Positions 26,530-35,646 of a stretch of 64,000 nt of DNA are shown piece after piece. Within the stretch, counting starts at the first letter, position 1; the number at the start of each line of letters is the position of its first letter. Source of the DNA: Pasteurellaceae bacterium Orientalotternb1 (GTDB taxonomy: Bacteria; Pseudomonadota; Gammaproteobacteria; Enterobacterales; Pasteurellaceae); NCBI GenBank assembly GCA_011455275.1, contig CP015028.1:1710911-1774910 (forward strand), in the 5' to 3' direction. The position numbers were made by a program, and so were the translations under genes. The notes under the pieces are model-generated. The model was not told the origin of the DNA. It saw nothing but the letters and a program-made list of their open reading frames with translations, and ran no database searches.

Positions 26530-29235
26530 TTACGCATATTTCGCTTTGCTGCCGTGACAATGCTTGTATTTTTTGCCAGAACCGCACGGGCAAGGTTCAT
26601 TGCGACCAATTTTGAGATCGGCAAGATCTTGTTCACCGTTTGTGGCTGTCGTTTCTTGCCCTTCTTCGTGGTAATGCGAAGCTTCTTGTTCTGCCGCAGC
26701 TAAACGTTCCCGTTCGGCTTGTTCCACTTCTTCTTGGCTACGCACCTGAATGCGGCTAAGAATGCTGATTACATTGGCTTTCAAGGCATCAAGCATATTA
26801 GTGAACATTGCAAACGACTCTTTTTTGTACTCTTGCTTCGGATCTTTTTGTGCATAACCACGCAAGTGAATCCCTTTACGCAGGTAGTCCATCGCCGAAA
26901 GATGCTCTTTCCAAAGCTCATCTAGATTTTGCAACATTACGCCTTTTTCAAAGCTACGCATAATTTCTGCACCAACCATCGCTTCTTTTTGCTGATATTG
27001 CTCTTTGGCGATGGTGATAATGCGTTCACGCAAGCGGTCTTCATCAAGATCTTTTTCTTCATCGAGCCATTTGGTGAGCGGCAATTCCATTCCGAACTCT
27101 TTGTTCAAGCGTTCTTCAAGGGCTAGCACATCCCACATTTCTTCGATCGATTGCGGCGGGATATATTGGTCGATCACCGCATTGAACACGTCAGCACGAA
27201 TGGTGTCGATCATCGCTGAAATATCGTCCGCTTCAAGTAGGTAATTACGCTGTTCGTAAATCGCTTTACGTTGTTCGTTCGCCACATCATCGTATTGTAA
27301 AAGCTGTTTACGTCCGTCAAAGTTGTGGGCTTCTACTTTCGCTTGAGCAGAGGCGATCACTTTAGTAAGCAATTTCGACTCCATCGCTTCGCCTTCTTCG
27401 GTAAAGGCTTTACGCATCATATTCAGCTTGCCTTCGTTCAAATAAATTCGCATCAAGGCATCATCAAGAGATAAGTAGAAACGGGAAGAACCTGGGTCAC
27501 CTTGACGTCCTGAACGACCACGCAACTGGTTGTCGATACGGCGAGATTCGTGGCGTTCAGTACCGATAATGTGTAAACCACCTGCTTTCATCACGATGTC
27601 GTGGCGTTCTTTCCAAGCCGCTTTGATCGCTTCAATTTGCTCTTCGCTTGGGTTGTCTAATTTGGCAATTTCCGCTTTCCAGTTACCGCCAAGCACGATG
27701 TCTGTACCACGCCCCGCCATATTGGTCGCAATTGTTACCGCCCCTGGATAGCCCGCATCGGCAACGATTTCCGCTTCTTGTGCGTGGAATTTCGCATTTA
27801 ATACTCTGTGTGGAATGCCTGCTTTGTTTAAGGCTTCTGATAAGGCTTCAGATTTTTCAATCGAAATTGTCCCAACCAGCACTGGCTGCTGACGAGCGAT
27901 GCACTCTTTGATATCTTTGATCACCGCTTCAAATTTTTCTGGCTCGCTCTTGAACATCAAGTCCGTTTTATCATCACGAATCATCGGGCGGTTGGTTGGG
28001 ATCACGACCGTATCTAAACCATAAATTTGTTGAAATTCAAAGGCTTCGGTGTCAGCGGTTCCCGTCATTCCCGCTAATTTTTCGTATAAACGGAAATAGT
28101 TTTGGTAAGTGATCGAGGCAACGGTTTGGTTTTCGCCTTGGATATTCACCCCTTCTTTTGCTTCAATCGCTTGGTGTAAGCCGTCTGACCAGCGACGACC
28201 TGCCATTGTCCGCCCTGTGTGTTCGTCAATGATCACAATTTCGCCATCTTTAACGATGTAATCCACGTTCACTTCAAATAATTTATGGGCACGCAATGCT
28301 GCATAAACGTGGTGCAATAAGCTAATGCGAGCGGGGTGATAGAGACTTTCGCCTTCGTGCATCAACCCCATTTGGGTCAGTAACTCTTCCACTTTTACCT
28401 GACCACGCTCGGTTAAGTGAGCCTGTTTGCTTTTGAGATCTAAGGTGAAATCGCCTTCACCCGTGTATTCTTCAGTGTCTTCTTTGTCTTGAGCAATCAA
28501 ATGTGGGATGATTTTATCAATTGCTTGATAAATCGAACTTGAATCTTCCGCAGGGCCCGAAATAATTAACGGGGTACGGGCTTCGTCGATCAAAATGGAG
28601 TCCACTTCATCGACTAACGCATAATGCAATGGACGTTGGAAACGCTCTTCTTTGGAGTGAGCCAAATTATCACGCAAATAATCAAAACCAAGTTCGCTAT
28701 TGGTTGCATAGGTAATATCGGCAGCGTAAGCGGCACGTTTTTCATCGGGCTGAAGCCCTGGGATATTGACCGCTACACTCATTCCTAAAAATTCAAATAA
28801 TGGTCGGTTGGTTTCCGCATCACGCCGAGCTAAGTAATCATTAACGGTAACAACGTGTACCCCTTTGCCCGTTAAGGCGTTAAGGTAGCAAGGCAGGGTT
28901 GCGGTTAAGGTTTTCCCTTCACCTGTCCGCATTTCAGCAATGTTGCGTTCGGTCAGTACCATACCGCCGATCATCTGCACATCAAAATGACGCATTCCTA
29001 GCACACGTTTGCTCGCCTCACGCACGGTGGCAAAAGCTTCGTGCAACAGGCTATCAAGGCTTGCACCGTCGGCTAAACGCTGTTTAAACTCGGCAGTTTT
29101 GGCTTTTAATTCTTCGTCGGTTAATTTTTCAAGCTCTGGCTCTAATTTGTTGATTTGCACCACACGTTTGTTTAAACGACGTAAAGTACGGTCGTTGCTT
29201 GAACCAAAAATCGCAGTCATCAATTTAGTAATCAT
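26530..29235 (-). CDS. secA: Protein translocase ATPase SecA
   Basis: 901 residues, equal to E. coli SecA. The motor that drives preproteins through SecYEG. Walker [14 protein letters not shown] near 102, DEAD-like [20 protein letters not shown] near 207, [15 protein letters not shown] near 502, [18 protein letters not shown] near 576 and the C-terminal zinc tail [15 protein letters not shown] start at ATG 29235 ([11 protein letters not shown]), which matches the E. coli N-terminus and has AAGGA 5 nt before it. A longer in-frame start is unlikely. The gene follows secM and is probably regulated by SecM stalling. Confidence 0.98.
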   Translation of the reverse strand: MITKLMTAIFGSSNDRTLRRLNKRVVQINKLEPELEKLTDEELKAKTAEFKQRLADGASLDSLLHEAFATVREASKRVLGMRHFDVQMIGGMVLTERNIAEMRTGEGKTLTATLPCYLNALTGKGVHVVTVNDYLARRDAETNRPLFEFLGMSVAVNIPGLQPDEKRAAYAADITYATNSELGFDYLRDNLAHSKEERFQRPLHYALVDEVDSILIDEARTPLIISGPAEDSSSIYQAIDKIIPHLIAQDKEDTEEYTGEGDFTLDLKSKQAHLTERGQVKVEELLTQMGLMHEGESLYHPARISLLHHVYAALRAHKLFEVNVDYIVKDGEIVIIDEHTGRTMAGRRWSDGLHQAIEAKEGVNIQGENQTVASITYQNYFRLYEKLAGMTGTADTEAFEFQQIYGLDTVVIPTNRPMIRDDKTDLMFKSEPEKFEAVIKDIKECIARQQPVLVGTISIEKSEALSEALNKAGIPHRVLNAKFHAQEAEIVADAGYPGAVTIATNMAGRGTDIVLGGNWKAEIAKLDNPSEEQIEAIKAAWKERHDIVMKAGGLHIIGTERHESRRIDNQLRGRSGRQGDPGSSRFYLSLDDALMRIYLNEGKLNMMRKAFTEEGEAMESKLLTKVIASAQAKVEAHNFDGRKQLLQYDDVANEQRKAIYEQRNYLLEADDISAMIDTIRADVFNAVIDQYIPPQSIEEMWDVLALEERLNKEFGMELPLTKWLDEEKDLDEDRLRERIITIAKEQYQQKEAMVGAEIMRSFEKGVMLQNLDELWKEHLSAMDYLRKGIHLRGYAQKDPKQEYKKESFAMFTNMLDALKANVISILSRIQVRSQEEVEQAERERLAAAEQEASHYHEEGQETTATNGEQDLADLKIGRNEPCPCGSGKKYKHCHGSKAKYA

Positions 29236-29258
29236 AAAAATCCTTTCATATATAGTAT

Positions 29259-29278
29259 TGGTAGGCTTCGACCTACCA
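29259..29278 (-). promoter_or_regulatory. Hairpin just upstream of the secA ribosome site
   Basis: TGGTAGG-TCGAAG-CCTACCA on the minus strand, a 7-bp stem ending about 15 nt before AAAGGA of secA. In E. coli a secM-secA helix masks the secA ribosome site and is opened when SecM stalls. Whether this hairpin itself masks or merely stacks near the site cannot be told. Confidence 0.45.
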
Positions 29279-29386
29279 GTGGTAAAATTCAGCAAAAATC
29301 TGACCGCTTGTACGCTATTAGAGGGGTAAGCCCCCTACAGCAGTCAGTTTCCCACTTTGAAAAAGGGGGACTAAGAGAGATTGACT

Positions 29387-29695
29387 TTATACGAAAGGCC
29401 CAGCCCGAATTGGCGGGTTGGCGATAGCATACAAGCGGTAAGATTTTGCAAAAAATTTGCAAAAAACGACCGCTTGTTTGACGATTTGAACAGAATGTTG
29501 GGTTTGAGATAAGAAATGGGCTTGTTCGATGTCGGCTTGTTGAGCCGCAAATTCGCTAATGGTTAATGTTTGTGTGACGGGGCTTTGCTCGGCTTCTTTG
29601 GCGACTTGTGCCATTGGCAACGTCAAAATCGCAACCATTCCTAATAGAAGTTGCGACCAAAACGCCGATTTATGCAGTTGTCGAAAAAGTCCCAT
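29387..29695 (-). CDS. secM: Secretion monitor SecM with short arrest motif
   Basis: 102 residues from ATG 29695. An unusually long but typical SecM-like signal: basic start MGLFRQLHKSAFWSQ, then LLLGMVAILTLPMAQVA. The LLLGMVA core matches E. coli SecM. The C-terminus is ...YAIANPPIRAGPFV-stop, containing the I-R-A-G-P arrest core of E. coli SecM preceded by PP, as in the short Mannheimia succiniciproducens arrest peptide. It lies directly upstream of secA on the same strand. Role: its nascent chain stalls in the ribosome unless pulled by SecA, raising secA translation. It is much shorter than E. coli SecM (170). Confidence 0.92.
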   Translation of the reverse strand: MGLFRQLHKSAFWSQLLLGMVAILTLPMAQVAKEAEQSPVTQTLTISEFAAQQADIEQAHFLSQTQHSVQIVKQAVVFCKFFAKSYRLYAIANPPIRAGPFV

Positions 29696-29802
29696 TGCGA
29701 TTAAATTACTGAAAAAAGTGTGCCGATTATACGCTAGTTTTTGTAGAATGGGCAGATTATTGGGGCAAAGCCGCAAAAAACAAGGGGAAATGCGAAAAGA
29801 CG

Positions 29803-30111
29803 ATGAAAATTCAGCCATATAAAAATATTTGCGAGATTTTGCAGAACTCTAGCCTCGCAAAGCTTGTCGAACGCAGCAATGAAATTAACGAAATCCATCG
29901 AAAAATTCAGCAGCGGCTGCCCGATCAATATCGCAAGCTTTACCGCATTATCAATTTATACGATAATTCACTGGTGATTGAGGTGCCAAATGCAACGGTT
30001 CGGCAAGGTTTGTTACTTCAACAATCCCTTTTGCTTAAACTGATTCAAACGGACTTTCCACATATCATTGCGTTAGAATTTCGGGTAAATCCTGAATTTA
30101 AAGCAAGTTAA
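29803..30111 (+). CDS. dciA: DUF721 protein, DciA-like helicase loader candidate
   Basis: 102 residues. DUF721 proteins load or activate replicative helicase DnaB in bacteria without DnaC, and the gene next to secM/secA in gammaproteobacteria is the typical location. Seen here: an N-terminal helix (ICEILQNSSLAKLVERSNEI), then a KH-like core with L-Y-R-I-I-N-L-Y-D-N-S-L-V-I-E-V and the helix RQGLLLQQSLLLKLI typical of the family. It is divergent from secM, sharing about 108 bp of promoter region. The start follows a weak AAAAGA site. Confidence 0.8.
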   Translation: MKIQPYKNICEILQNSSLAKLVERSNEINEIHRKIQQRLPDQYRKLYRIINLYDNSLVIEVPNATVRQGLLLQQSLLLKLIQTDFPHIIALEFRVNPEFKAS

Positions 30112-30132
30112 TCTTAACAAGAGGATAGAAAA

Positions 30133-30501
30133 ATGAAAAAATTAGCTCTGATTGCAATAGCAACTATGTTAGGAGCTTGTTCGCTACAATCACAAAAAAC
30201 GGTTTCTGGAATCTATCAAGGGACACTTCCTTGCTCTGACTGTGAAAAAATTCAAGCTAAATTGATACTAAATCACGATCAAACCTATCAATACTCCACG
30301 GTCTATTTCAAAAATAAGAAGCAACACCCATTCGTTGAGAAAGGTCTATATACTTGGGATGAGCAAAAAGAAAACGTTATCCGTTTAAATAACTCAGGAA
30401 ATTTGGCATTACAAGTCAATCAAGATTATGTAGAACTGTGTGATTCCCAAGGCAATGTGGTGAAAAATCAGAATAACTATAAATTATATAAAATGAAATA
30501 A
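30133..30501 (+). CDS. NlpE N-terminal-domain lipoprotein
   Basis: 122 residues starting 21 bp after dciA. Lipobox LGAC (Cys16). The mature domain reads GIYQGTLPCSDCEKIQAKLILN, the NlpE N-terminal beta-barrel signature with its CxxC pair (near 34-37), then Y-x-Y-S-T-V-Y-F and a final K-x-Y-K-L-Y-K strand. E. coli NlpE signals surface contact and copper stress to CpxA and has a second OB domain; here only the N-terminal domain is present. It may be co-transcribed with dciA. Confidence 0.85.
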   Translation: MKKLALIAIATMLGACSLQSQKTVSGIYQGTLPCSDCEKIQAKLILNHDQTYQYSTVYFKNKKQHPFVEKGLYTWDEQKENVIRLNNSGNLALQVNQDYVELCDSQGNVVKNQNNYKLYKMK

Positions 30502-30537
30502 CGGTTTCAGTTTGCATAAAAGCTAAAGCGGAACAAC

Positions 30538-30566
30538 AACCCGCTCGTACAACGTGCGGGTTTGAT
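30538..30566 (+). terminator. Possible terminator after the NlpE-like gene
   Basis: AACCCGC (30538-30544) pairs with GCGGGTT (30556-30562) across an 11-nt loop, followed by TGATTAAG. The T-run is short, so it is a weak candidate. Confidence 0.5.
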
Positions 30567-30784
30567 TAAGTCATCCATTCTTTTTTCGAAAACTATCCGA
30601 AGCCATATTTCTCTTTTCCTGATTCTGAATATATTTCTCGGCTATCTTCGAATTGAAATCAACAATACCAATTAAACATCAAATAAACCGAAAATTCAGT
30701 GCAATTACATTGTCTTATTCAGTATAATCCCCCTACCGATGAATTTATTTTACCTACTTATTCATTTAACTAAAGGAAAACAAT

Positions 30785-31075
30785 ATGAAAAAAAGTAAAC
30801 AAGGTCGCTCTCTCGTTCCTGCACAAAAAACAATTACACATAGCCAACCACTTTATATTCCACTCTTTTTAGCTGATCCAACACAAAAAAAACAAGTCGT
30901 ATGGGAACTAGCCTTTGAAGATGGCTCTCGCGATTCTGGCAAAGTTAAACGCAACGCCATCAATCTTCCTAAGGGGCTGCCTGTCGGCAAACATAAGTTC
31001 ACAATTATTGCTGGTGAACCTTTATTGAGCAAAGGACACAAACTCTATTATTGTGATTTAACCGTCACCCCTTAA
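30785..31075 (+). CDS. Orphan MalQ-type N-terminal domain protein
   Basis: 96 residues, starting after AAAGGAAAAC. It looks like the small N-terminal beta-sandwich that precedes the catalytic barrel in enteric MalQ 4-alpha-glucanotransferase: P-L-Y-I-P-L-F stretch, V-V-W-E-L-A-F-E-D-G-S, N-L-P-K-G-L-P-V-G-K-H-K-F-T. There is no catalytic barrel; the gene ends before alr, 16 bp away. A clear TATAAT lies upstream (30723-30728). It could be a remnant of malQ or a stand-alone accessory domain. The match is by eye and moderate. Confidence 0.6.
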   Translation: MKKSKQGRSLVPAQKTITHSQPLYIPLFLADPTQKKQVVWELAFEDGSRDSGKVKRNAINLPKGLPVGKHKFTIIAGEPLLSKGHKLYYCDLTVTP

Positions 31076-31091
31076 TCTTTGGTTCGCTTTT

Positions 31092-32213
31092 ATGAAACCA
31101 GCAACAGCAACGATTAACGGTGATGCTTTACGCCATAATTTCCAGTTAATTAAATCTCTCGCACCCAATAGTAAAATTTGTGCCGTAGTTAAGGCGAATG
31201 CTTACGGACAAGGACTACGATTTGCAACAAAGCAGCTAGAAGATATGGCAGATGCTTTTGGTGTTGCTCGCATTAAAGAGGCACTTTCCATTCAGGAAAG
31301 TGGCTATTCAGGGAAAATTGTTTTACTTGAAGGCTATTTTGACAGAGAAGAGCTATTAAAAACCCTTTCTCGTCGTTTTGATACAGTAATTCACTGTATT
31401 GAACAGCTAGAATTGCTGGAGCAAGTTGCTGCAGAATGGCTGGCAGAACAAGAAAAAGGATTTTGGCAACGGAGAACCAAAATCTATTTTCCCGTTACGG
31501 TTTGGTTGAAAATTGATACTGGTATGCACCGTTTGGGGATTCCGCCAGAGCAAGTGGATGAATTTTACCAACGTTTGACTGTTTGCCCACTCGTTCAAAA
31601 TATCATTTTCATCAGCCATTTTAGCCGTGCCGATGAACCAAATTGCGGTTATAGTGAAAAACAGATTGCAATTTTTGAGCAAGCTACACAACCTTATGCC
31701 GTTGAACGTAGCCTGTCCGCTTCAAGTGGCATTCTTTACTGGCAGCAGGCCCATTATGATTGGGTACGCCCTGGCATTATTATGCACGGTATTTCACCAC
31801 ATAGTCAGCCGATTACAGAACTTGGTTTTAAGCCCGTGATTACCCTTTCATCTTCCTTGATCGCTGTTCGTGATCATAAAGCGGGCGAACCTGTTGGCTA
31901 TGGTACAGGTTGGATTAGTCCGAAAGATACCACAATTGGTGTTGTTGCTATTGGTTATGGCGATGGCTACCCACGCAATGCACCAGAAGGTACACCCGTA
32001 TTTATCAACGGTCGCAAAGTACCGATTGTCGGACGTGTATCCATGGATATGATGACCGTCGATCTCGGTGCAGATAGCCAAGACAAAGTGGGGGACGAAG
32101 TCATTCTTTGGGGCGAAAAACTACTAATTGAAGAAGTCGCTGAGTCCTTAGGTGTTATCAGTTACGAACTCGTCACGAAACTCACACCACGCGTTTTGGT
32201 CGAATACAAGTAA
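31092..32213 (+). CDS. alr: Alanine racemase
   Basis: 373 residues (E. coli Alr 359). It makes D-alanine for peptidoglycan with PLP. VVKANAYGQG near 32-41 carries the PLP lysine. SASSGILYW near 212 and YGTGWISPKD near 273, with the second active-site Tyr, fit the family, as do GRVSMDMMTVDLG near 314 and the final TPRVLVEY. A slightly longer loop near 115-140 (EQEKGFWQRRTKIYF) accounts for the extra length. It lies 16 bp after the orphan MalQ-like gene and converges on tkt. Confidence 0.96.
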   Translation: MKPATATINGDALRHNFQLIKSLAPNSKICAVVKANAYGQGLRFATKQLEDMADAFGVARIKEALSIQESGYSGKIVLLEGYFDREELLKTLSRRFDTVIHCIEQLELLEQVAAEWLAEQEKGFWQRRTKIYFPVTVWLKIDTGMHRLGIPPEQVDEFYQRLTVCPLVQNIIFISHFSRADEPNCGYSEKQIAIFEQATQPYAVERSLSASSGILYWQQAHYDWVRPGIIMHGISPHSQPITELGFKPVITLSSSLIAVRDHKAGEPVGYGTGWISPKDTTIGVVAIGYGDGYPRNAPEGTPVFINGRKVPIVGRVSMDMMTVDLGADSQDKVGDEVILWGEKLLIEEVAESLGVISYELVTKLTPRVLVEYK

Positions 32214-32214
32214 A

Positions 32215-32237
32215 AAAGGCAGGAAAATCCTGCCTTT
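32215..32237 (+). terminator. Intrinsic terminator between alr and tkt
   Basis: AAAGGCAGGA-AAA-TCCTGCCTTT, a 10-bp stem, directly after the alr stop. The flanking A and T runs make it usable by both converging genes. Confidence 0.9.
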
Positions 32238-32253
32238 CGCTCTTTAAACCAAA

Positions 32254-34260
32254 TTAAAGAATTTCTTTCGCTTTTGCTACTACGTTTTCAACAGTAAAAC
32301 CGAACAGTTTGAACAATTCGCCTGCTGGAGCAGATTCACCGAAGCTGTTCATACCCACGATACGACCGCCGAAACCGACATATTTGTACCAGAAGTCTGC
32401 AATTCCTGCTTCAATCGCAACACGTTTAGTGATATGGCTTGGTAATACGGCTTCACGATACGCTTCATCTTGAGCATCAAATACATTCGTGCTTGGCATT
32501 GAAACCACGCGAACTTTATGACCTTCTGCCGCCAATACATCTGCTGCTTTCATTGCTAATTCCACTTCAGAACCCGTTGCGATCAGAATTAAATCAGGGC
32601 AGCCGCCTTTTTCACAGCATTCACGCAAGATATAACCGCCACGAGCTACATTAGCTAATTGCTCTGGTGTACGCATCATTTGAGCTAAGTTTTGGCGGGT
32701 AAAAATCAACGCACTTGGACCAGTTTTCTTCTCAACAGCAGCTTTCCACGCCACCGCTGATTCCACTTGGTCACATGGTCTCCAAGTATCCAAGTTTGGA
32801 ATTAAACGTAATGCAGCGGTTTGCTCCACAGGTTGGTGAGTTGGTCCATCTTCACCTAAACCGATAGAATCGTGGGTATAAACAAATAACACACGTTGCT
32901 TCATCAATGCCGCCATACGTACTGCGTTATGAGCGTATTCCATAAACATTAAGAAGGTTGCACCGTAAGGAATGAAACCGCCGTGAAGAGCGATACCGTT
33001 CATAATTGCAGACATACCAAATTCACGCACGCCGTAGTTCACATAGTTGCCGTCCACATTGTAGTCCGCACGAATGGGTTTTGAGCCAGACCATAAGGTC
33101 AAATTTGAGCTGGCTAAGTCCGCTGAACCGCCTAAAAATTCAGGTAATAATTTGGCGTAAGCTTCGATCGCATTTTGCGAAGCTTTACGGCTTGCGATAC
33201 TTACTGGGTTGGCTTGTAAATGCTCAATAAAGGTTTGTGCATCTTTCTGCCAATTTTCGGGTAAATCACCATTTACTCGACGTTTGAACTCTGCCGCAAG
33301 CTCTGGATAAGCCACTTCATAAGCGGCAAGTTTTGCATTCCACTCTTTTTCGGCAATTTCACCTTTTGCTTTAGCATCCCATTTTGCGTAGATGTCGCTT
33401 GGAATTTCAAATGGTGCGTACTCCCAGCCTAAATTTTGGCGAGTTAAAGCAATTTCTTCGTTGCCTAATGGGGCTCCATGGCAGTCGTGAGAATTAGATT
33501 TATTCGGTGAACCATAACCGATAATGGTTTTACAAATGATTAACGTTGGACGCTCTTTCTCTGCTCGGGCATTTTCAATCGCAAACTGTATTTCGTCAGC
33601 ATTATGACCATCTACCCCACGAATGACGTGCCAACCGTAAGATTCGAAACGCATTGCAGTATCATCCGTAAACCAACCATCTACATGACCATCAATTGAA
33701 ATATTGTTGTCATCGTAGAAAGCAATCAACTTGCCTAAGCCAAGGGTTCCCGCTAAAGAACAAGCTTCGTGTGAGATCCCTTCCATCAAGCAGCCATCTC
33801 CCAAGAAAGCGTAGGTGTAGTGATTCACAATTTCGTGACCTTCGCGGTTAAATTGTGCCGCTAAGGTTTTTTCTGCGATTGCCATACCGACCGCATTGGT
33901 GATCCCTTGACCAAGTGGACCTGTAGTAGTTTCTACACCTGGTGCATAACCATATTCTGGGTGACCTGGGGTTTTAGAGTGTAATTGACGGAACTGTTTT
34001 AAATCTTCGATTGAAAGGTCATAGCCAGTTAAATGCAACAAGCTATAAATTAACATTGAGCCGTGACCATTAGAAAGGACGAAACGGTCACGGTTTGCCC
34101 ACGCAGGGTTGGTTGGATTATGCGAAAGGAAATCACGCCACAATACTTCTGCAATATCCGCCATTCCCATTGGTGCACCAGGGTGACCCGAATTGGCTTT
34201 CTGAACCGCATCCATACTGAGAAAACGGATTGCATTTGCAAGCACTCTACGCTCTGCCAT
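32254..34260 (-). CDS. tkt: Transketolase
   Basis: 668 residues (E. coli TktA 663). A TPP enzyme that moves two-carbon units in the pentose phosphate pathway. It shows [17 protein letters not shown] near 25 with the catalytic His, the TPP motif [19 protein letters not shown] near 153 and the downstream DDNNISIDG, then [17 protein letters not shown] near 460 and the E in [16 protein letters not shown] near 404. There is a good AGGAG ribosome site. It is transcribed alone, converging with alr. Confidence 0.98.
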   Translation of the reverse strand: MAERRVLANAIRFLSMDAVQKANSGHPGAPMGMADIAEVLWRDFLSHNPTNPAWANRDRFVLSNGHGSMLIYSLLHLTGYDLSIEDLKQFRQLHSKTPGHPEYGYAPGVETTTGPLGQGITNAVGMAIAEKTLAAQFNREGHEIVNHYTYAFLGDGCLMEGISHEACSLAGTLGLGKLIAFYDDNNISIDGHVDGWFTDDTAMRFESYGWHVIRGVDGHNADEIQFAIENARAEKERPTLIICKTIIGYGSPNKSNSHDCHGAPLGNEEIALTRQNLGWEYAPFEIPSDIYAKWDAKAKGEIAEKEWNAKLAAYEVAYPELAAEFKRRVNGDLPENWQKDAQTFIEHLQANPVSIASRKASQNAIEAYAKLLPEFLGGSADLASSNLTLWSGSKPIRADYNVDGNYVNYGVREFGMSAIMNGIALHGGFIPYGATFLMFMEYAHNAVRMAALMKQRVLFVYTHDSIGLGEDGPTHQPVEQTAALRLIPNLDTWRPCDQVESAVAWKAAVEKKTGPSALIFTRQNLAQMMRTPEQLANVARGGYILRECCEKGGCPDLILIATGSEVELAMKAADVLAAEGHKVRVVSMPSTNVFDAQDEAYREAVLPSHITKRVAIEAGIADFWYKYVGFGGRIVGMNSFGESAPAGELFKLFGFTVENVVAKAKEIL

Positions 34261-34481
34261 TTTTTACTCCTAATAAAGTGAAAATAAACGTTTCGATTCT
34301 ACACCATTTTAGCAAAAGCAAATAACAAAATTTGCCTAATTCTATGCCCCTAATTTCTACGTCAATGACGACTTGCAAAATTTCCAGCGGAACTGACCGC
34401 TTGTACAGTTGCAATCGTCTCAAATTTCACATAAAATGCACGCTCTTTTTGGTGCTGAGAGATTTTCAGCGAATGTTAATA

Positions 34482-34526
34482 CATATGGTATCAGACAGCC
34501 GAGTAGTATGCTCTGATGGCGATATG
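34482..34526 (+). promoter_or_regulatory. Structured 5' leader of rpmE
   Basis: In the 70 nt before rpmE, CATAT (34482-34486) can pair with ATATG (34522-34526) and ATCAGA with TCTGAT (inner stem), enclosing ACAGCCGAGTAGTATG. A T-rich CTTCTTTTTGAGGTTTT follows, carrying the ribosome site. Ribosomal protein mRNAs often have such autoregulatory leaders, and candidate L31 leaders have been proposed in bacteria; the role here is inferred. Confidence 0.5.
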
Positions 34527-34549
34527 GCTTCTTTTTGAGGTTTTCTATA

Positions 34550-34762
34550 ATGAAACAAGGTATTCACCCAAATTATGTGGAAATTACTGCAACTTGTTCT
34601 TGCGGTAACGTGATTAAAACTCGCTCAACAGTGGGTAAAGATTTAAACTTAGACGTGTGCGGCAACTGCCATCCATTCTACACTGGTAAACAACGTGTTG
34701 TTGATACTGGTGGTCGTGTTGAACGCTTCAACAAACGCTTCAGCATCCCAAGTAAAAAATAA
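34550..34762 (+). CDS. rpmE: 50S ribosomal protein L31
   Basis: 70 residues from ATG 34550 ([13 protein letters not shown]). The zinc-binding form of L31, with Cys16 and Cys18 in CSCG and C-x-x-C in VCGNCHPF near 37-40. [22 protein letters not shown] is typical. A TTG further upstream would add five residues that are not family-like. It ends at a terminator and precedes the glycosyltransferase cluster. Confidence 0.98.
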   Translation: MKQGIHPNYVEITATCSCGNVIKTRSTVGKDLNLDVCGNCHPFYTGKQRVVDTGGRVERFNKRFSIPSKK

Positions 34763-34781
34763 TAATTTGAAGTTATTTATG

Positions 34782-34806
34782 AACCCCACGTTTTGTGGGG
34801 TTTTGT
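34782..34806 (+). terminator. Intrinsic terminator after rpmE
   Basis: AACCCCAC-GTTTT-GTGGGGTT, an 8-bp stem, followed by TTGTC. It separates rpmE from the glycosyltransferase cluster. Confidence 0.88.
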
Positions 34807-34838
34807 CTATATACACATCAAAAGAATAATTACTATTT

Positions 34839-35645
34839 ATGACACAAATACCTAAAATTATCCACTATGTGTGGGTTGGTGAAAAAGAAAAACCAGAACT
34901 CGTATTAAAATGTATCGAGTCTTGGAAAAATTTTTTGCCCGATTACGAAATCATCGAATGGAATAATGATTCTTTAAAAAATATCAAAAACCAATATGTT
35001 GAAGAAGCATTTAGAAATAAAAAATGGGCATTTGTTTCCGATTATCTCCGTCTGTATGCTTTATACCATCATGGTGGAGTTTATCTCGATACAGACTGTG
35101 AAATAACACAAAATATTGATGAGTTTCTTGATTTAGATTTTTTTAGTTGCTATGAATATTTTGATGGTAGAAGTGAATTATTCCCAATATCTGCTTTACT
35201 AGGAGCCAAAGCCAATAATAAAATTATTTTTGACTTACTCTCTGAATATGACGGATTAAAATTTGAGACAGAAAATGGTCTAGATCTAACTACAAATACA
35301 GTTAGGATAAGTAACTACTTTAGCAAAAAGTTTAACTTTAATGCACCTTATAGCGGCGAGAAAAAATATTTAGAAGCCAAAAGCATTATCTTTCCTTATA
35401 CTTTCTTTTGTAAAAAAGAATATAACTCCATAAACTATGCCATTCATCATTTTAATGGCTCTTGGTTACCTACATATCAAAGAAGGGATAAGTTTAAGAT
35501 CGGTAAAAAATACATTATTTCTAGATTCAAAAAGGAGAGAGATCGAGATAACAATGACTACCCTATCAATCAAGATGAAGAAATTATATTTAATATTAAA
35601 ATATCAGAAAACAGATTATTTTGCCTCATAAAAAGAAAGAAATAA
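34839..35645 (+). CDS. Glycosyltransferase family 32 (DXD sugar transferase)
   Basis: 268 residues. Begins IPKIIHYVWVGEKEKPEL, then W-K-N-F-L-P-D-Y-E-I-I-E-W near 30, then A-F-V-S-D-Y-L-R-L-Y-A-L-Y-H-H-G-G-V-Y-L-D-T-D near 63-86 with the D-x-D metal/nucleotide-sugar motif. This is the GT32/OCH1-like "Gly_transf_sug" pattern seen in capsule and lipooligosaccharide clusters. It has no membrane segment. Donor and acceptor are not deducible. First gene of an AT-rich cluster in which all genes point the same way; the next reading frame starts 2 bp later. Confidence 0.88.
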   Translation: MTQIPKIIHYVWVGEKEKPELVLKCIESWKNFLPDYEIIEWNNDSLKNIKNQYVEEAFRNKKWAFVSDYLRLYALYHHGGVYLDTDCEITQNIDEFLDLDFFSCYEYFDGRSELFPISALLGAKANNKIIFDLLSEYDGLKFETENGLDLTTNTVRISNYFSKKFNFNAPYSGEKKYLEAKSIIFPYTFFCKKEYNSINYAIHHFNGSWLPTYQRRDKFKIGKKYIISRFKKERDRDNNDYPINQDEEIIFNIKISENRLFCLIKRKK

Positions 35646-35646
35646 T

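Noticed and set aside
34332..34538. Plus-strand 68-codon frame between tkt and rpmE
   Set aside because: Overlaps the tkt promoter side, an uptake sequence and the rpmE leader; the predicted peptide is low in structure and has no ribosome site.
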